Counted from the first letter of the stretch, positions 16,190-25,545 are shown. The stretch is 34,824 nt of DNA from an uncultured Prevotella sp. (GCA_947304695.1 CAMZBS010000012.1:1-34824), one strand, 5' to 3'. The notes: a model not told the origin generated them from the letters alone. Translations and numbers: made by a program.

Positions 16190-17218
16190 ATGAATGCACT
16201 GAATAAATATGTGAGATTCGACTGGGCTGTGAAACGCATGCTGCGCGACAAGGCCAACTTTGGTGTGCTGGAAGGACTGATTACAGTGCTGCTGGGCGAG
16301 CCGGTGCATATCGTGGAGCTGTTGGAGAGTGAAAGCAACCAGGAAAGCGCCGACGATAAGTTCAACCGTGTGAACATCAAGGCCAAGAACGATCGTGACG
16401 AGTATTTCATTGTCGAAGTACAGCAAACGCGCGAAATACATTATCTGGAACGTGTGCTCTATGGCACGTCGAAAGCCATTACCGAGCATATCAGCCTGGG
16501 CAGTACCTACGGTGACATACGCAAGGTGTATAGCATCAATATCATTTATTTCGATCTGGGCCGTGGAAACGATTATCTGTATCATGGCAAAACTCAGTTC
16601 GTGGGGGTTCATACGAAGGACACGCTGATGATGAACGTGAAAGAGAATGGTGTGCTTCGCATGCGGACACCCGAGGATGTGTTTCCTGAATATTTCATCA
16701 TTCGTGTGAATGAATTCAACAACGTGGCCAAGACGCCTATCGAGGAGTGGCTGGACTATCTGAAAAACGGCCATATCAGCGACGACACCACTGCACCAGG
16801 ATTGCAGGAAGCTCGCCACAAACTGCAATATATGATGCTGAGCGACCGAGAGCGTCATGCTTACGATGAGCACATCAATGCAGTGATGATACAGAACGAT
16901 GTGCTGGGCAATGCCCGTGCAGAAGGTTTGGCGGAAGGCCGTGCAGAAGGCCGTGCAGAAGGACATGCTGCGGGTCTTGAGGAAGGCCGCGCTGCTGGTC
17001 TTGAGGAAGGTCGTGCTGTAGGTCTTGAGGAAGGTCGCGCTGCTGGTCTTGAGGAAGGTCGCGCTGCTGGTCTTGAGGAAGGTAGTACTGAAGGATTAAA
17101 CGAAGGTAAGCAGGCCGAGAAAGAGAGCATTGCGCGTAACATGAAGGGGATGGGCCTTACTGCCGAGGTTATCAGTAGCGCCACTGGGCTGCCTTTGGAA
17201 ACGATAGAAAGGCTGTAG
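16190..17218 (+). CDS. Rpn / PD-(D/E)XK nuclease-family protein (putative transposase-related), likely active-site variant
   Basis: A 342-residue protein of the Rpn/PDDEXK_2 family often annotated as a PD-(D/E)XK transposase or recombination-promoting nuclease. The opening (KYVRFDWAVKRML, 6-18), the DKFNRVNIKAKN block (56-67) and FIVEVQ (73-78) form the restriction-endonuclease-like core. The usual core is D-x(n)-E-x-Q. Here E76 and Q78 are present, but the residue expected to be the catalytic Asp is Asn62 (AAC at 16373-16375). The middle (YLERVLYGTSKAITEHI, 85-101) is typical of the family. Residues 241-306 are a repetitive A-E-G / A-A-G-L-E-E-G-R region, followed by a short helical end (QAEKESIARNMKGMGLTAEVI...), also common here. 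No terminal inverted repeats flanking it were recognised, so it is not shown to be mobile. It is monocistronic with its own promoter. Confidence 0.85.
   Translation: MNALNKYVRFDWAVKRMLRDKANFGVLEGLITVLLGEPVHIVELLESESNQESADDKFNRVNIKAKNDRDEYFIVEVQQTREIHYLERVLYGTSKAITEHISLGSTYGDIRKVYSINIIYFDLGRGNDYLYHGKTQFVGVHTKDTLMMNVKENGVLRMRTPEDVFPEYFIIRVNEFNNVAKTPIEEWLDYLKNGHISDDTTAPGLQEARHKLQYMMLSDRERHAYDEHINAVMIQNDVLGNARAEGLAEGRAEGRAEGHAAGLEEGRAAGLEEGRAVGLEEGRAAGLEEGRAAGLEEGSTEGLNEGKQAEKESIARNMKGMGLTAEVISSATGLPLETIERL
16967..17086 (+). repeat. In-frame 24-bp tandem repeats (AAGLEEGR)
   Basis: Five consecutive 24-bp units encode AAGLEEGR, AAGLEEGR, AVGLEEGR, AAGLEEGR and AAGLEEGS (residues 260-299). They are nearly identical at DNA level (core GGTCTTGAGGAAGG). 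Shorter 12-bp RAEG-type units precede them at about 16916-16960. All keep the frame, so copy number can vary without disrupting the gene. Confidence 0.9.
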
Positions 17219-17242
17219 GTATCTGTCTTGTTCCCCATTCTG

Positions 17243-17287
17243 AGGGCTTAACCGATTCTGTGCTTGAAAAAGAGTCTGTTAAGCCCT
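17243..17287 (+). terminator. Long hairpin downstream of the nuclease gene, probable terminator without U-tract
   Basis: AGGGCTTAAC (17243-17252) pairs with GTTAAGCCCT (17278-17287). After one C/T mismatch the stem continues GATTCT with AGAGTC (17254-17259 with 17271-17276), giving about 16 pairs around an 11-nt loop. The following bases (TGTTGCGTG) lack a T-run, so this is either an atypical terminator or another structured element, located 25 bp after the stop. Confidence 0.55.
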
Positions 17288-17403
17288 TGTTGCGTGTGAA
17301 AAAAAAGATTGGAAAATGGGAAGACCATGGTTAAAAAGAATTGAAGATGGATGGTGCGACTGCAAAAATTGTTGTATGAATGTCAATAATTGTAGACTTA
17401 TTT

Positions 17404-17435
17404 TTTGGCTGTTTCACTTTTTTTTGTTTATTTTG
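17404..17435 (+). promoter_or_regulatory. Putative promoter of the FAS1/SusCD operon
   Basis: TTTG (17404-17407), a 20-bp spacer and TTATTTTG (17428-17435) match the Bacteroidota consensus with one mismatch in the -7 box. The leader to the ATG at 17501 would be about 55-60 nt and A+T rich. The surrounding T-rich DNA makes chance matches more likely, hence moderate confidence. Confidence 0.5.
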
Positions 17436-17500
17436 CACTCTAAATCCGAAGAGGACCACGATTAATCGAAAACAAATCAATAACTAATTAGTATTTTTTT

Positions 17501-20356
17501 ATGAAGAAATTCTTTTTCTGTGTCTCTCTCGCACTAACGGGATTGATGACTGCTTGTATCGATAAGGATACGGCAGTAGATGAAGACGTGAAGCCTGGCT
17601 GGCTTGGCGGCAGCATCTACCAGACACTGAAGAACCCTGGTTCTACGGGGCTTACGGGAACGTTCTCCTACTATTTGCGCCTGATTGACGATCTGGACGA
17701 GGCAGAAACGCTCAACCGTACAGGCTCGAAGACAGTGTTCCCAGCCAACGACGAAGCTTTTGACCGCTTCTTCGCCAACAACAGTTGGGGGGTGAAGAGC
17801 TATGATGAGCTGAGCTTGGCTCAGAAGAAACTGCTGCTCAACGGCTCAATGCTCGACAACGCCCTGATGGTGAACATGCTGGCCAACCGAAGCAACACCT
17901 CAAATAGCCAGGCCACTGTGGACAAGGGTCAGGCTATGAAGCATGCCACCAGCATTACGAGCATCGACAGTATTCAGCATGTGGTGGGTGGTGCTGGTCT
18001 GCCTGAGAACAATCCATATTGGGATGAGCTTCGTTCGGGCGATGTGTATTTGGTGAGCGATGCCACCGATCCCATGATGGTGCATTTCACACGTGAGCAC
18101 ATGCTCAAGAACAGCATTACCACGCTGGGCAGCCAGAGCGACTTTGCCGTGCTCACCGGTTCTCCTTACGAGCAAGGTGTGGCCTATATCTACGGCAACC
18201 GTATCGTGAAAAGCGATGTGACCTGTATGAATGGTTACATGCACCAGATGGAAGACGTGCTGGTGCCGCCGGGCAACATGGGACAGCTGTTGCGTCGTCC
18301 CGGTAGCGACACGAAATACATGAGCCGCATCCTTGACTATTTCTCAGTGCCCATCTTCAACCAGGAACTTACGGACTACTACAATGCCTGGGCACGCCAG
18401 AACAAGCAGACCGAAATTCCACGCATCTACGAGTGGCAATACTTGAACAACAAGAAGTTTCATGCTGTCGATGGACGTCCCGACTTTGCTGCTGTCAACG
18501 GCAACAGTCAGCTGTCATACAACCCCGGATGGAACAAATACAGCCCCAATGATGCTGCCAACGGCGTGGACCACACGCTGAGCGACATTGGAGCTTTCTT
18601 CGTACCTGTCGATTCGGCTGTGGAGCGTTTCTTCCTGGATGGCGGTGATGGTGCCTATCTGATGCACCTGTATAGCAAGCTGCCCAACGACAACAATTCC
18701 TATTTGGTGGCCAATCTTGACACCTTGTTCAAGAACCGTCCCGACATTCTGCGCGACTTCATCAACAACCTGATGAAGCCATCGTTTGTAGAGACCGTGC
18801 CCAGCAAGTTCCAGTTCGTTCAGAATGACACCCACATGAACATGGGACTGAGTCTTGACGTGTTGCAGTCCAAGGCCGACGGCACCTACGACATTGAGTT
18901 TGCCAACAATGGCGTGCTCTATAAATTGACAAAAATGATCAGCCCTGACAAGTATGAGAGTGTGGTGGGTCCGACGCTTACCTATACTGATATGTACACC
19001 ATGAACTGGGCTGCCAGCGAGGACAAGGGTGGCAAACTGGGCGTGAACTTCCTGTTCTACCTCACTGCCATGGGCTCCAACCTGGCTTTCCTGGCTCCCG
19101 ACGATGCAGCCTTCGCCCGCTTCTATGTGGATCCCACCACGCTGAAGCATTCCGAACCTAAGGCTTTGAAGTTTGTGGGCGGAGCAGGCGGCGCCACGCT
19201 GCGTGTGGCGGAGTATGATTACAACCCCGCCACGGGCGAGGTGGGCGACTCTACCGGAACGGTGAGCATCACCAGCGAGCGTGTGAAGTCGCTCTTCATC
19301 GACATTCTGAACACCCACACCATTGTGCTCGAACCCGGCGAAGTGCTGGGCCAGAACGGTCGCCATTACTATAAGACCAAGAATGGTGCTGAAATCTACG
19401 TGGAGAACGGACGCGAAGGCGGCAGCGTGAAGGGTGGCCGACAGATTGACAATGGCGATGTGCCTGCAGTCATCACCGAAGCTCGCAGGGAGAAGAATGG
19501 CTATGCCTACCGCATTGACCATGTGATTCAGCCCACCACCAACAGCGTGTCGACCACGTTGAAAAACAATGCCGACCGTTTCAGCGAGTTCTACGACGTG
19601 TGCTCAGGCTTCACCTCAGGAACCGATATTCTTACGTGGGCTGGCATCAGCTCTGTGAAAACTTCGTTCGGAACCAACCCGCAGGATGCCTATGTCATCT
19701 TCACGGCCAACCGCCGTTCGGGTCCCAGCGGTAGCTGCTTGGACGAAAACGTGTCGATGTTCAATACTTATGATTACACCCTCTATGCGCCCAACAACGA
19801 CGCCATGGAGCTGGCCTATCAGCGTGGTCTGCCCCGCTGGTCGGACATCGTGGCCCTGTACGACCGCTATGCCAATCCTTCCGATGAGGATTTGAACGAC
19901 ACCCTGAATGCACGCATGCGTGCCAAGGAGATGATCGATGCCCTGCGCGACTTTACCCGTTATCATTTCCAGACCACGGCTCTCTATGCCGACCATGGCG
20001 TAACTCCCCAGGATCGCACCTACACCACGATGAGCCGCGACGAGATGGGCGTGGCAACAGAAGTGCGTGTGGCCACCAAGGCCAATGGCACGCTTGAGGT
20101 GAGAGACAATGCCGGTGTGGTGCATGTGGTCGACGCCAATAGCAGTTCGCTGCTGTGCAACAAGATGGCTCGCGACTTCTGGTTCGACAATCGTGCCGAC
20201 ATAGCCAGCAGCATCTATACTTCTTCGTTCTGCGCCGTGCACGAAATTGCTGAACCGCTCGCTGTCTACGAAAAGACACAGCGCTATGACAAGAATATCA
20301 AGACCACGCTGAATGCGCGCAGCATGAGGCAGTCGAAAAAATCAAAAAAACTCTAA
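17501..20356 (+). CDS. Surface lipoprotein with about four fasciclin (FAS1) domains
   Basis: A 951-residue lipoprotein. The lipobox LMTAC places the lipidated Cys at 19, followed by acidic residues (IDKD) compatible with the Bacteroidota surface-export signal. FAS1 signatures occur four times: TVFPANDEAFDRFF (78-91), AFFVPVDSAVERFF (365-378), LAFLAPDDAAFARF (528-541) and YTLYAPNNDAMELAY (759-773). Each is followed downstream by an H2-like or closing strand (e.g. YRIDHVIQP at 670-678), giving domains of about 37-256, 270-480, 487-680 and 683-915. FAS1 domains are adhesion or binding folds. The end is basic (SMRQSKKSKKL). It is the first gene of the cluster, 12 bp before a SusC gene, so it probably works as a surface partner of that importer. 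The ligand is unknown. Confidence 0.88.
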   Translation: MKKFFFCVSLALTGLMTACIDKDTAVDEDVKPGWLGGSIYQTLKNPGSTGLTGTFSYYLRLIDDLDEAETLNRTGSKTVFPANDEAFDRFFANNSWGVKSYDELSLAQKKLLLNGSMLDNALMVNMLANRSNTSNSQATVDKGQAMKHATSITSIDSIQHVVGGAGLPENNPYWDELRSGDVYLVSDATDPMMVHFTREHMLKNSITTLGSQSDFAVLTGSPYEQGVAYIYGNRIVKSDVTCMNGYMHQMEDVLVPPGNMGQLLRRPGSDTKYMSRILDYFSVPIFNQELTDYYNAWARQNKQTEIPRIYEWQYLNNKKFHAVDGRPDFAAVNGNSQLSYNPGWNKYSPNDAANGVDHTLSDIGAFFVPVDSAVERFFLDGGDGAYLMHLYSKLPNDNNSYLVANLDTLFKNRPDILRDFINNLMKPSFVETVPSKFQFVQNDTHMNMGLSLDVLQSKADGTYDIEFANNGVLYKLTKMISPDKYESVVGPTLTYTDMYTMNWAASEDKGGKLGVNFLFYLTAMGSNLAFLAPDDAAFARFYVDPTTLKHSEPKALKFVGGAGGATLRVAEYDYNPATGEVGDSTGTVSITSERVKSLFIDILNTHTIVLEPGEVLGQNGRHYYKTKNGAEIYVENGREGGSVKGGRQIDNGDVPAVITEARREKNGYAYRIDHVIQPTTNSVSTTLKNNADRFSEFYDVCSGFTSGTDILTWAGISSVKTSFGTNPQDAYVIFTANRRSGPSGSCLDENVSMFNTYDYTLYAPNNDAMELAYQRGLPRWSDIVALYDRYANPSDEDLNDTLNARMRAKEMIDALRDFTRYHFQTTALYADHGVTPQDRTYTTMSRDEMGVATEVRVATKANGTLEVRDNAGVVHVVDANSSSLLCNKMARDFWFDNRADIASSIYTSSFCAVHEIAEPLAVYEKTQRYDKNIKTTLNARSMRQSKKSKKL

Positions 20357-20368
20357 AGGCCCCATACT

Positions 20369-23300
20369 ATGACAATCAAGAAATTATTGTTTACGGCACT
20401 GTGGTGCGCCGTGGTTCAAAGCGCGGTGGCACAGGCTGTGCGTATATCAGGTACGCTGAGCGATGCCGAAGGCCCAGTGATGATGGGTAACGTCGTGGAA
20501 CGCGATGCCAACAACCGTATCGTGTCGGCCACGCAGACCGATTTCAACGGTAACTTCTCCATGCAGATTAAGAGCACCAAGAACAAGCTGGTGTTCTCCT
20601 ATGTGGGTGACAAGACCAAAGTGATGAATATTGGTTCGCAGACTGTGTTCAAAGTGAAACTCGAACCTGAGAACACCCAGCTGAAGGAAGTGGTGGTCAA
20701 ATCGAAGCGCTCCAATTCGGGCGGTTTGATGATTGCAAAGAAAGAATTGTCGGTATCGCAGCAGACCATGAACATGACCGAGGTGGAAGGTCTGGCTTTT
20801 ACCACGGCCGACGAGGCTTTGCAGGGTGAGATTGCCGGTCTCGACATTGTGTCGAATTCGGGTAACCTGGGAGCGGGCACCACCATGCGACTGCGTGGTG
20901 TGACGACCATTAATGGTGATGCCAATCCCCTCATTGTGGTCGACGACAAGATCTTTGACAATCCCGATGAGAACTTCGACTTTGCCAATGCTAATGAAGA
21001 ACAATATGCAGCACTGCTGTCGGTCAATGTTGAGGACATTGCCAGTATCACTGTACTGAAGGACGCTGCCGCCACAGCCGTGTGGGGCTCCAATGGCGCC
21101 AACGGTGTGATTCAGATTTCCACCAAGCATGGTGTACGTGGAAAGACGCGCGTGAACTTTTCTTACAAATTTACAGGCACATGGCAGCCCGACGGCTACA
21201 ACCTGCTGAATGGTGACGACTACACCATGATGCTGAAGGAAGAGTTCTACAACCGTGCTCAGCTTTCCACCGCCACCACACGCATCAAGGAACTGAACTA
21301 CGACAGGTCGTGGGGTGAGTATGAAAACTGGAACAACAATACCGATTGGGTCGATGCTGTGAAACAGTTTGGTGCCATGCACGACTTCAACGTCAACCTG
21401 ACAGGTGGCGGCCAGAAGGCTACTTTCCGCATCTCGGCTGGCTACAAGCATCAGACAGGTTCCATTATTAAGCAGAAGTTCCAGCAGTTCACCACCCGTA
21501 TGGTGCTCGACTACAATGTGTCCGACCGCATCCGCTTCTCGACCAACTTTGCTCTGACCTATTCGGGCAACGACCAGAACTATGAGGGCAAGATCAACGG
21601 TGTGAACCATGAGAGCCTGCTGGGCATTGCGCAGAAGATTGCCCCCAACATGAGTATCTATCGCCAGGACCAGTATGGCAACGACACCGATGAATACTAC
21701 ATCGTGAATCCCAACGTGTCGGGAATGTATCCGGAGGACGGCAACTATACTTCGCCAGAACTGTCGGCTCAGGTGGCACTGGGTAATCCCATTGCTGTGG
21801 CCAACATGGCTTGGAAGAAGGATAAGACCTATCGCCTGACGCCCGACTTCAGCATCAAGTATGAGCTGCTGGGCACTGAGGCCGAGAAGAGCCGACTGAC
21901 GCTGAACGGACGCGTGGACTTCGATATTTATGCGCGCAGCAATCCCACCTATTTCCCTGCTGCCTTGAAGAACGTGACATGGAACAACAATGAGTATAAC
22001 CTGAGCACCAACCTGGAATCGAACCGCATGCGCATTGGCGGACGTGTGGAACTGGTGTTCACACCTTATTTTAAGAATAGAGACTGGTCGGCTTCCATGC
22101 TGGCACGCTATGAAATGAGCACGCAGAAATCCAATCAGCAGACCATTGTGATGAACAACCTGCCGCCGGAAATCATTGCGTCGACCGTCTATAGCAACGC
22201 ACAGAGCATGTCGAGCTCGAACAGCCGTGCCAACTCGCAGAACCTGCTCTATAACGGCCACGTGGCCTATAAGGATGGCCGCTACAGCCTGAGCTTCTCG
22301 CTGCGTGCCGACGGTAACTCCAAGTTTGGCCCGAAGAACAAGTGGGCCGTGTTCCCCGGCGTGTCGCTGCGCTATAACATCAGCGACGAGCCTTTCTTCA
22401 AGCCCATCAAGGGCAACTGGCTTTCTATGTTGGGCCTGCGTGCTTCTTACGGTATTGTGGGTAAGGCCCCCAGTTCCAACATTGGCTTCTATAACACCTA
22501 TAACACTTCAGCCTCAGCTGGCTCCTACGGTTCGGGCAACAGCACCGTGCCTGTGGGTTCGCTCGACGGACTGAAGCTCGACGACCTGCGCTGGGAGAAG
22601 ACCACCAGCTACAACCTGGGCTTCAACTTAGGCTTCCTGAACGACAAGATTGAAGTCGACTTCGACTACTATCACAAGGAAACACGCGACCTGCTCATGT
22701 CGGGCGTGCGCATCCCGTCGATGGCCGGCTATGGTTCGCTGTCGTGGATGAACGTGGGTCGCATGGACAATGATGGTTGGGAAATGAACATCTCGGCCAA
22801 GCGTTTCCTGAAGATTGGCAAGTTCTCGATGGATGCCAGCCTGAACATTGCCCAGAACTCCAACCTGCTGAAGGAAATGGACGACCGCGTGCTCGATGCC
22901 ATCAATGGCGACTGGACGGCCACCAGCCGTGGTTCCTATGTGAACCGCGTGCAGCTGAACAACTCGCTGGGTTCCATCTATGGTTTCCGCTACAAGGGCG
23001 TGTTCCAGTACACCTACGACTGGCTGGAGAACATGCAGAAAGAGCACCAATGGGGCGCTGAAAAGTATGAGGAGATGATCAATCAGTTCATTTCTGAAGG
23101 AAAGACCTTCCCCGTGGTGCTCAACGAAGATGGAACCGTGCTGATGGAGAAAGGACATCCCAAGCAGTTGCAGTACAACTATGTGAACAACAACGGAACC
23201 GCTTCGCAGACCTATACCTTCGATGGTGGTGATGCCATTTATGAAGACGTCAACCACGACGGTCAGATCAATGCGCTCGACATTGTCTATCTGGGCAACT

Positions 23301-23794
23301 CGCTGCCGAAGGTGAATGGTGGTTTCAACCTTACTTTCCGTTATGGACAGTGGAGCCTGAAGGCACGTTTCATGTATCGTTTCGGCAACAAGGTGGTCAA
23401 CATGGCCCGCATGAACCTGGAGCGCATGATAGACACCTATAACCAGTGTGCTTCGGTGAACTATCGCTGGCGTACTGACGGCAACGAGACTCCTATTCCA
23501 CGTGCCATGTACAACCAGGGCTACAACTTCCAGGGTTCTGATCGCTTTGTGGAAGATGGCGGCTTCGTGCGTTTCCAGAACCTGCAGCTGGCCTACAACT
23601 TCACGAAGAAGACCATCAAGAGCTTGGGTCTGAACCAGTTGCAGATCTACGGTTCGCTGAACAACCTGTTCCTCTGGAGCCGTTACAGCGGCGTAGACCC
23701 CGAGGTGTCGCCCAAGGGCTACGGTGTGGCTGCCGACAACTCGCAGACCCCACGCTCAAAGCAGTTCACTATTACGTTTAACGTTGGATTCTAA
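20369..23794 (+). CDS. SusC/RagA-family TonB-dependent outer-membrane transporter
   Basis: A 1141-residue SusC-type transporter. The signal peptide ends at A21/Q22. A carboxypeptidase-regulatory-like beta-sandwich (about 23-98) is followed by a TonB-box-like segment LKEVVVKSKR (105-114) and a plug domain (about 120-260) with the SusC hallmarks MRLRGVTTINGDANPLIVVDD (173-193 in part) and VLKDAAATAVWGSNGANGV (229-247). The rest is a 22-strand-type barrel ending in an aromatic residue (TFNVGF). SusC proteins import oligosaccharides or peptides across the outer membrane using TonB energy, with a SusD lid. The SusD gene begins 8 bp downstream and the two surely form one complex. The length is typical. 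Substrate is not predictable from sequence. Confidence 0.96.
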   Translation: MTIKKLLFTALWCAVVQSAVAQAVRISGTLSDAEGPVMMGNVVERDANNRIVSATQTDFNGNFSMQIKSTKNKLVFSYVGDKTKVMNIGSQTVFKVKLEPENTQLKEVVVKSKRSNSGGLMIAKKELSVSQQTMNMTEVEGLAFTTADEALQGEIAGLDIVSNSGNLGAGTTMRLRGVTTINGDANPLIVVDDKIFDNPDENFDFANANEEQYAALLSVNVEDIASITVLKDAAATAVWGSNGANGVIQISTKHGVRGKTRVNFSYKFTGTWQPDGYNLLNGDDYTMMLKEEFYNRAQLSTATTRIKELNYDRSWGEYENWNNNTDWVDAVKQFGAMHDFNVNLTGGGQKATFRISAGYKHQTGSIIKQKFQQFTTRMVLDYNVSDRIRFSTNFALTYSGNDQNYEGKINGVNHESLLGIAQKIAPNMSIYRQDQYGNDTDEYYIVNPNVSGMYPEDGNYTSPELSAQVALGNPIAVANMAWKKDKTYRLTPDFSIKYELLGTEAEKSRLTLNGRVDFDIYARSNPTYFPAALKNVTWNNNEYNLSTNLESNRMRIGGRVELVFTPYFKNRDWSASMLARYEMSTQKSNQQTIVMNNLPPEIIASTVYSNAQSMSSSNSRANSQNLLYNGHVAYKDGRYSLSFSLRADGNSKFGPKNKWAVFPGVSLRYNISDEPFFKPIKGNWLSMLGLRASYGIVGKAPSSNIGFYNTYNTSASAGSYGSGNSTVPVGSLDGLKLDDLRWEKTTSYNLGFNLGFLNDKIEVDFDYYHKETRDLLMSGVRIPSMAGYGSLSWMNVGRMDNDGWEMNISAKRFLKIGKFSMDASLNIAQNSNLLKEMDDRVLDAINGDWTATSRGSYVNRVQLNNSLGSIYGFRYKGVFQYTYDWLENMQKEHQWGAEKYEEMINQFISEGKTFPVVLNEDGTVLMEKGHPKQLQYNYVNNNGTASQTYTFDGGDAIYEDVNHDGQINALDIVYLGNSLPKVNGGFNLTFRYGQWSLKARFMYRFGNKVVNMARMNLERMIDTYNQCASVNYRWRTDGNETPIPRAMYNQGYNFQGSDRFVEDGGFVRFQNLQLAYNFTKKTIKSLGLNQLQIYGSLNNLFLWSRYSGVDPEVSPKGYGVAADNSQTPRSKQFTITFNVGF

Positions 23795-23802
23795 AAGCAT
23801 AC

Positions 23803-25545
23803 ATGGATATGAAGAAATATATCTTATTGTTCGTGGCCAGTCTGATGATGGTGTCGTGTGTCGATACGGTCATTCTGCCCGAAGACAAGACAGTGGACGA
23901 AGACTTCTGGAAGTCGAAGTCCGACGTGGAGCTGATGGTCAACGGTGCCTATCACTCCATGCTGAGCGCCGATGTCATTAAGCGACTCATTGTGTGGGGC
24001 GACCTGCGTTCAGACGAGCTGCTGCCAGTGTCGTCGGTCAACTCGTCGTATCAGGGCGTGCTCGACGACCTGATTGAGATCAACACGGCCAACACCCAGT
24101 ACGACAACCAGTTTGCCACCTGGGGTGCTTTCTATTCTGTCATCAACAACTGCAACCTGGTGCTCGACCGTGCTGCCGAAGTGATGCAGGAAGACCCCTC
24201 TTATACCGAAGGCGACTATCAGGCCCATCGCTCTCAGATGCTGGCACTTCGCTCTTTGTGCTATTTCTATTTGGTGCGCAATTTCCGTGACGTGCCTTAT
24301 GTCACGCAGGCTTTTATGAACAGCAGTCAGAACTTCGACGTGCCTCAAATGAATCCGGAGTATGTGCTGCTGCAGTGCATCAAGGACTTGGAAGAGGCCG
24401 AGCGCAACGCCATTTCGCCGCTGGCCTATACCAATTGGATGCGTGTGGGCTACCTGAACCGCGATGGCATCGATGCCCTGATGGCCGACATCTATCTGTG
24501 GCTGGCCAGTGTGAAGAACGACAACGCCTATTATAAGAAGTCGGTGGAATATTGTGATAAGGTCATTCAGTCGAAGCAGGCCCAGTATCGCGCCACCGAT
24601 GCTGGTGCAGGTCTGGCTGACGACGCCTTCCCCTTGATCGAAGGCCGCATGATGTTCAACAGGCTTTTTGTGCAGCAGAATGGCAGCGAGAGCATTTTTG
24701 AGCTGCAGTTCGATGGCCGTAACAACAGCAACACCGGTGTGTGCGAAATGTTCAACAGGTATTATTCTTCCGCTGCAGGTCCCTATCTCGTTGCTCCGAA
24801 GATTTTCCTGAAAGGTGCCGCTGCAGTATGGCAGGTCACTGGTGTGAGCAACTATGACGAATATCGTGCCCAGCTTTACACCTACGCTGCCGATGGCGAT
24901 AATGTACTGGTGCGCAAAATGGTTGACAACATGTCGAGTTTCCCGTCGAACGCCGCTGCACCGCAGGACAAAGCCACGACCCGTGCTTACGACCGCTATG
25001 ACCAGAACTACATCATCTATCGTCTTACCGATGTGATGCTGATGAAGGCCGAGGCCCTTACTCAGATCTACAGGACCGACTCGGTGCTGAAGGATTTGCA
25101 GGATGCCTTTGAAATTGTGAAGGCCATCAATGTGCGCGACCGCGACGATGCCAGCTTGGTCATCAAGTGGAACACCTTCAGCAACCCCGATGCCATGGAG
25201 AAACTGGTGCTCGATGAGCGCCTGCGCGAGTTGGCCTTTGAGGGTAAGCGCTGGTACGACCTGATGCGTTACAACTATCGCCAGTTGGAAGCAGACCAGG
25301 TGGTGCGCTACGACCTGACACTGGCTGAGCAGGAAAGTCAGGGAATGGCTTTTGCCAAGACAACCAATTCGATGCTCGATCTTGTGAAGCGCAAGTTGGG
25401 CGATGAAGGCGATGCCGTGGCCGCCAAGCTGCGCAGCGAGGCCCATCTCTATCTGCCGGTATCTAAGACCGACATCGAAGTGAGCCGTGCTTTGCGACAG
25501 AATCCTGTCTACAGCATGGATAAAGAATATGAAAAGAATTACTAA
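23803..25545 (+). CDS. SusD/RagB-family substrate-binding lipoprotein
   Basis: A 580-residue SusD-like lipoprotein. The lipobox LMMVSC puts the lipidated Cys at residue 19 (counting from the first ATG; Met3 at 23809 is an equally good start and leaves a cleaner signal peptide). Family features are the helical TPR-type core with VINNCNLVLDRA (113-124), the RSLCYFYLVRNFRDVPYV segment (150-167), and the C-terminal ELAFEGKRWYDLMR motif (476-489). It would act as the extracellular lid of the SusC barrel encoded just upstream and capture the ligand at the cell surface. Its stop is followed after 19 bp by a FAS1 lipoprotein gene with an unusual Shine-Dalgarno sequence. Confidence 0.95.
   Translation: MDMKKYILLFVASLMMVSCVDTVILPEDKTVDEDFWKSKSDVELMVNGAYHSMLSADVIKRLIVWGDLRSDELLPVSSVNSSYQGVLDDLIEINTANTQYDNQFATWGAFYSVINNCNLVLDRAAEVMQEDPSYTEGDYQAHRSQMLALRSLCYFYLVRNFRDVPYVTQAFMNSSQNFDVPQMNPEYVLLQCIKDLEEAERNAISPLAYTNWMRVGYLNRDGIDALMADIYLWLASVKNDNAYYKKSVEYCDKVIQSKQAQYRATDAGAGLADDAFPLIEGRMMFNRLFVQQNGSESIFELQFDGRNNSNTGVCEMFNRYYSSAAGPYLVAPKIFLKGAAAVWQVTGVSNYDEYRAQLYTYAADGDNVLVRKMVDNMSSFPSNAAAPQDKATTRAYDRYDQNYIIYRLTDVMLMKAEALTQIYRTDSVLKDLQDAFEIVKAINVRDRDDASLVIKWNTFSNPDAMEKLVLDERLRELAFEGKRWYDLMRYNYRQLEADQVVRYDLTLAEQESQGMAFAKTTNSMLDLVKRKLGDEGDAVAAKLRSEAHLYLPVSKTDIEVSRALRQNPVYSMDKEYEKNY

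Noticed and set aside
16967..17086. Possible CRISPR array because of regular 24-bp repetition
   Set aside because: Units are contiguous without spacers and keep an open reading frame; this is a coding tandem repeat.
16190..17218. Nuclease gene as an intact insertion sequence
   Set aside because: No flanking terminal inverted repeats or target duplication were found, and members of this family often occur as stand-alone genes.
16861..17238. Antisense frame encoding a striking RPSSRPAA repeat protein
   Set aside because: It is the reverse complement of the in-frame LEEG repeats of the nuclease gene; no start signal or promoter supports it.
20447..22261. A 604-codon open frame antisense to the first SusC gene
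   Set aside because: It lies wholly inside a clear SusC gene. Its translation is a His/Val/Gln-rich composition typical of the complement of a codon-biased gene, with no domain, signal peptide or promoter.
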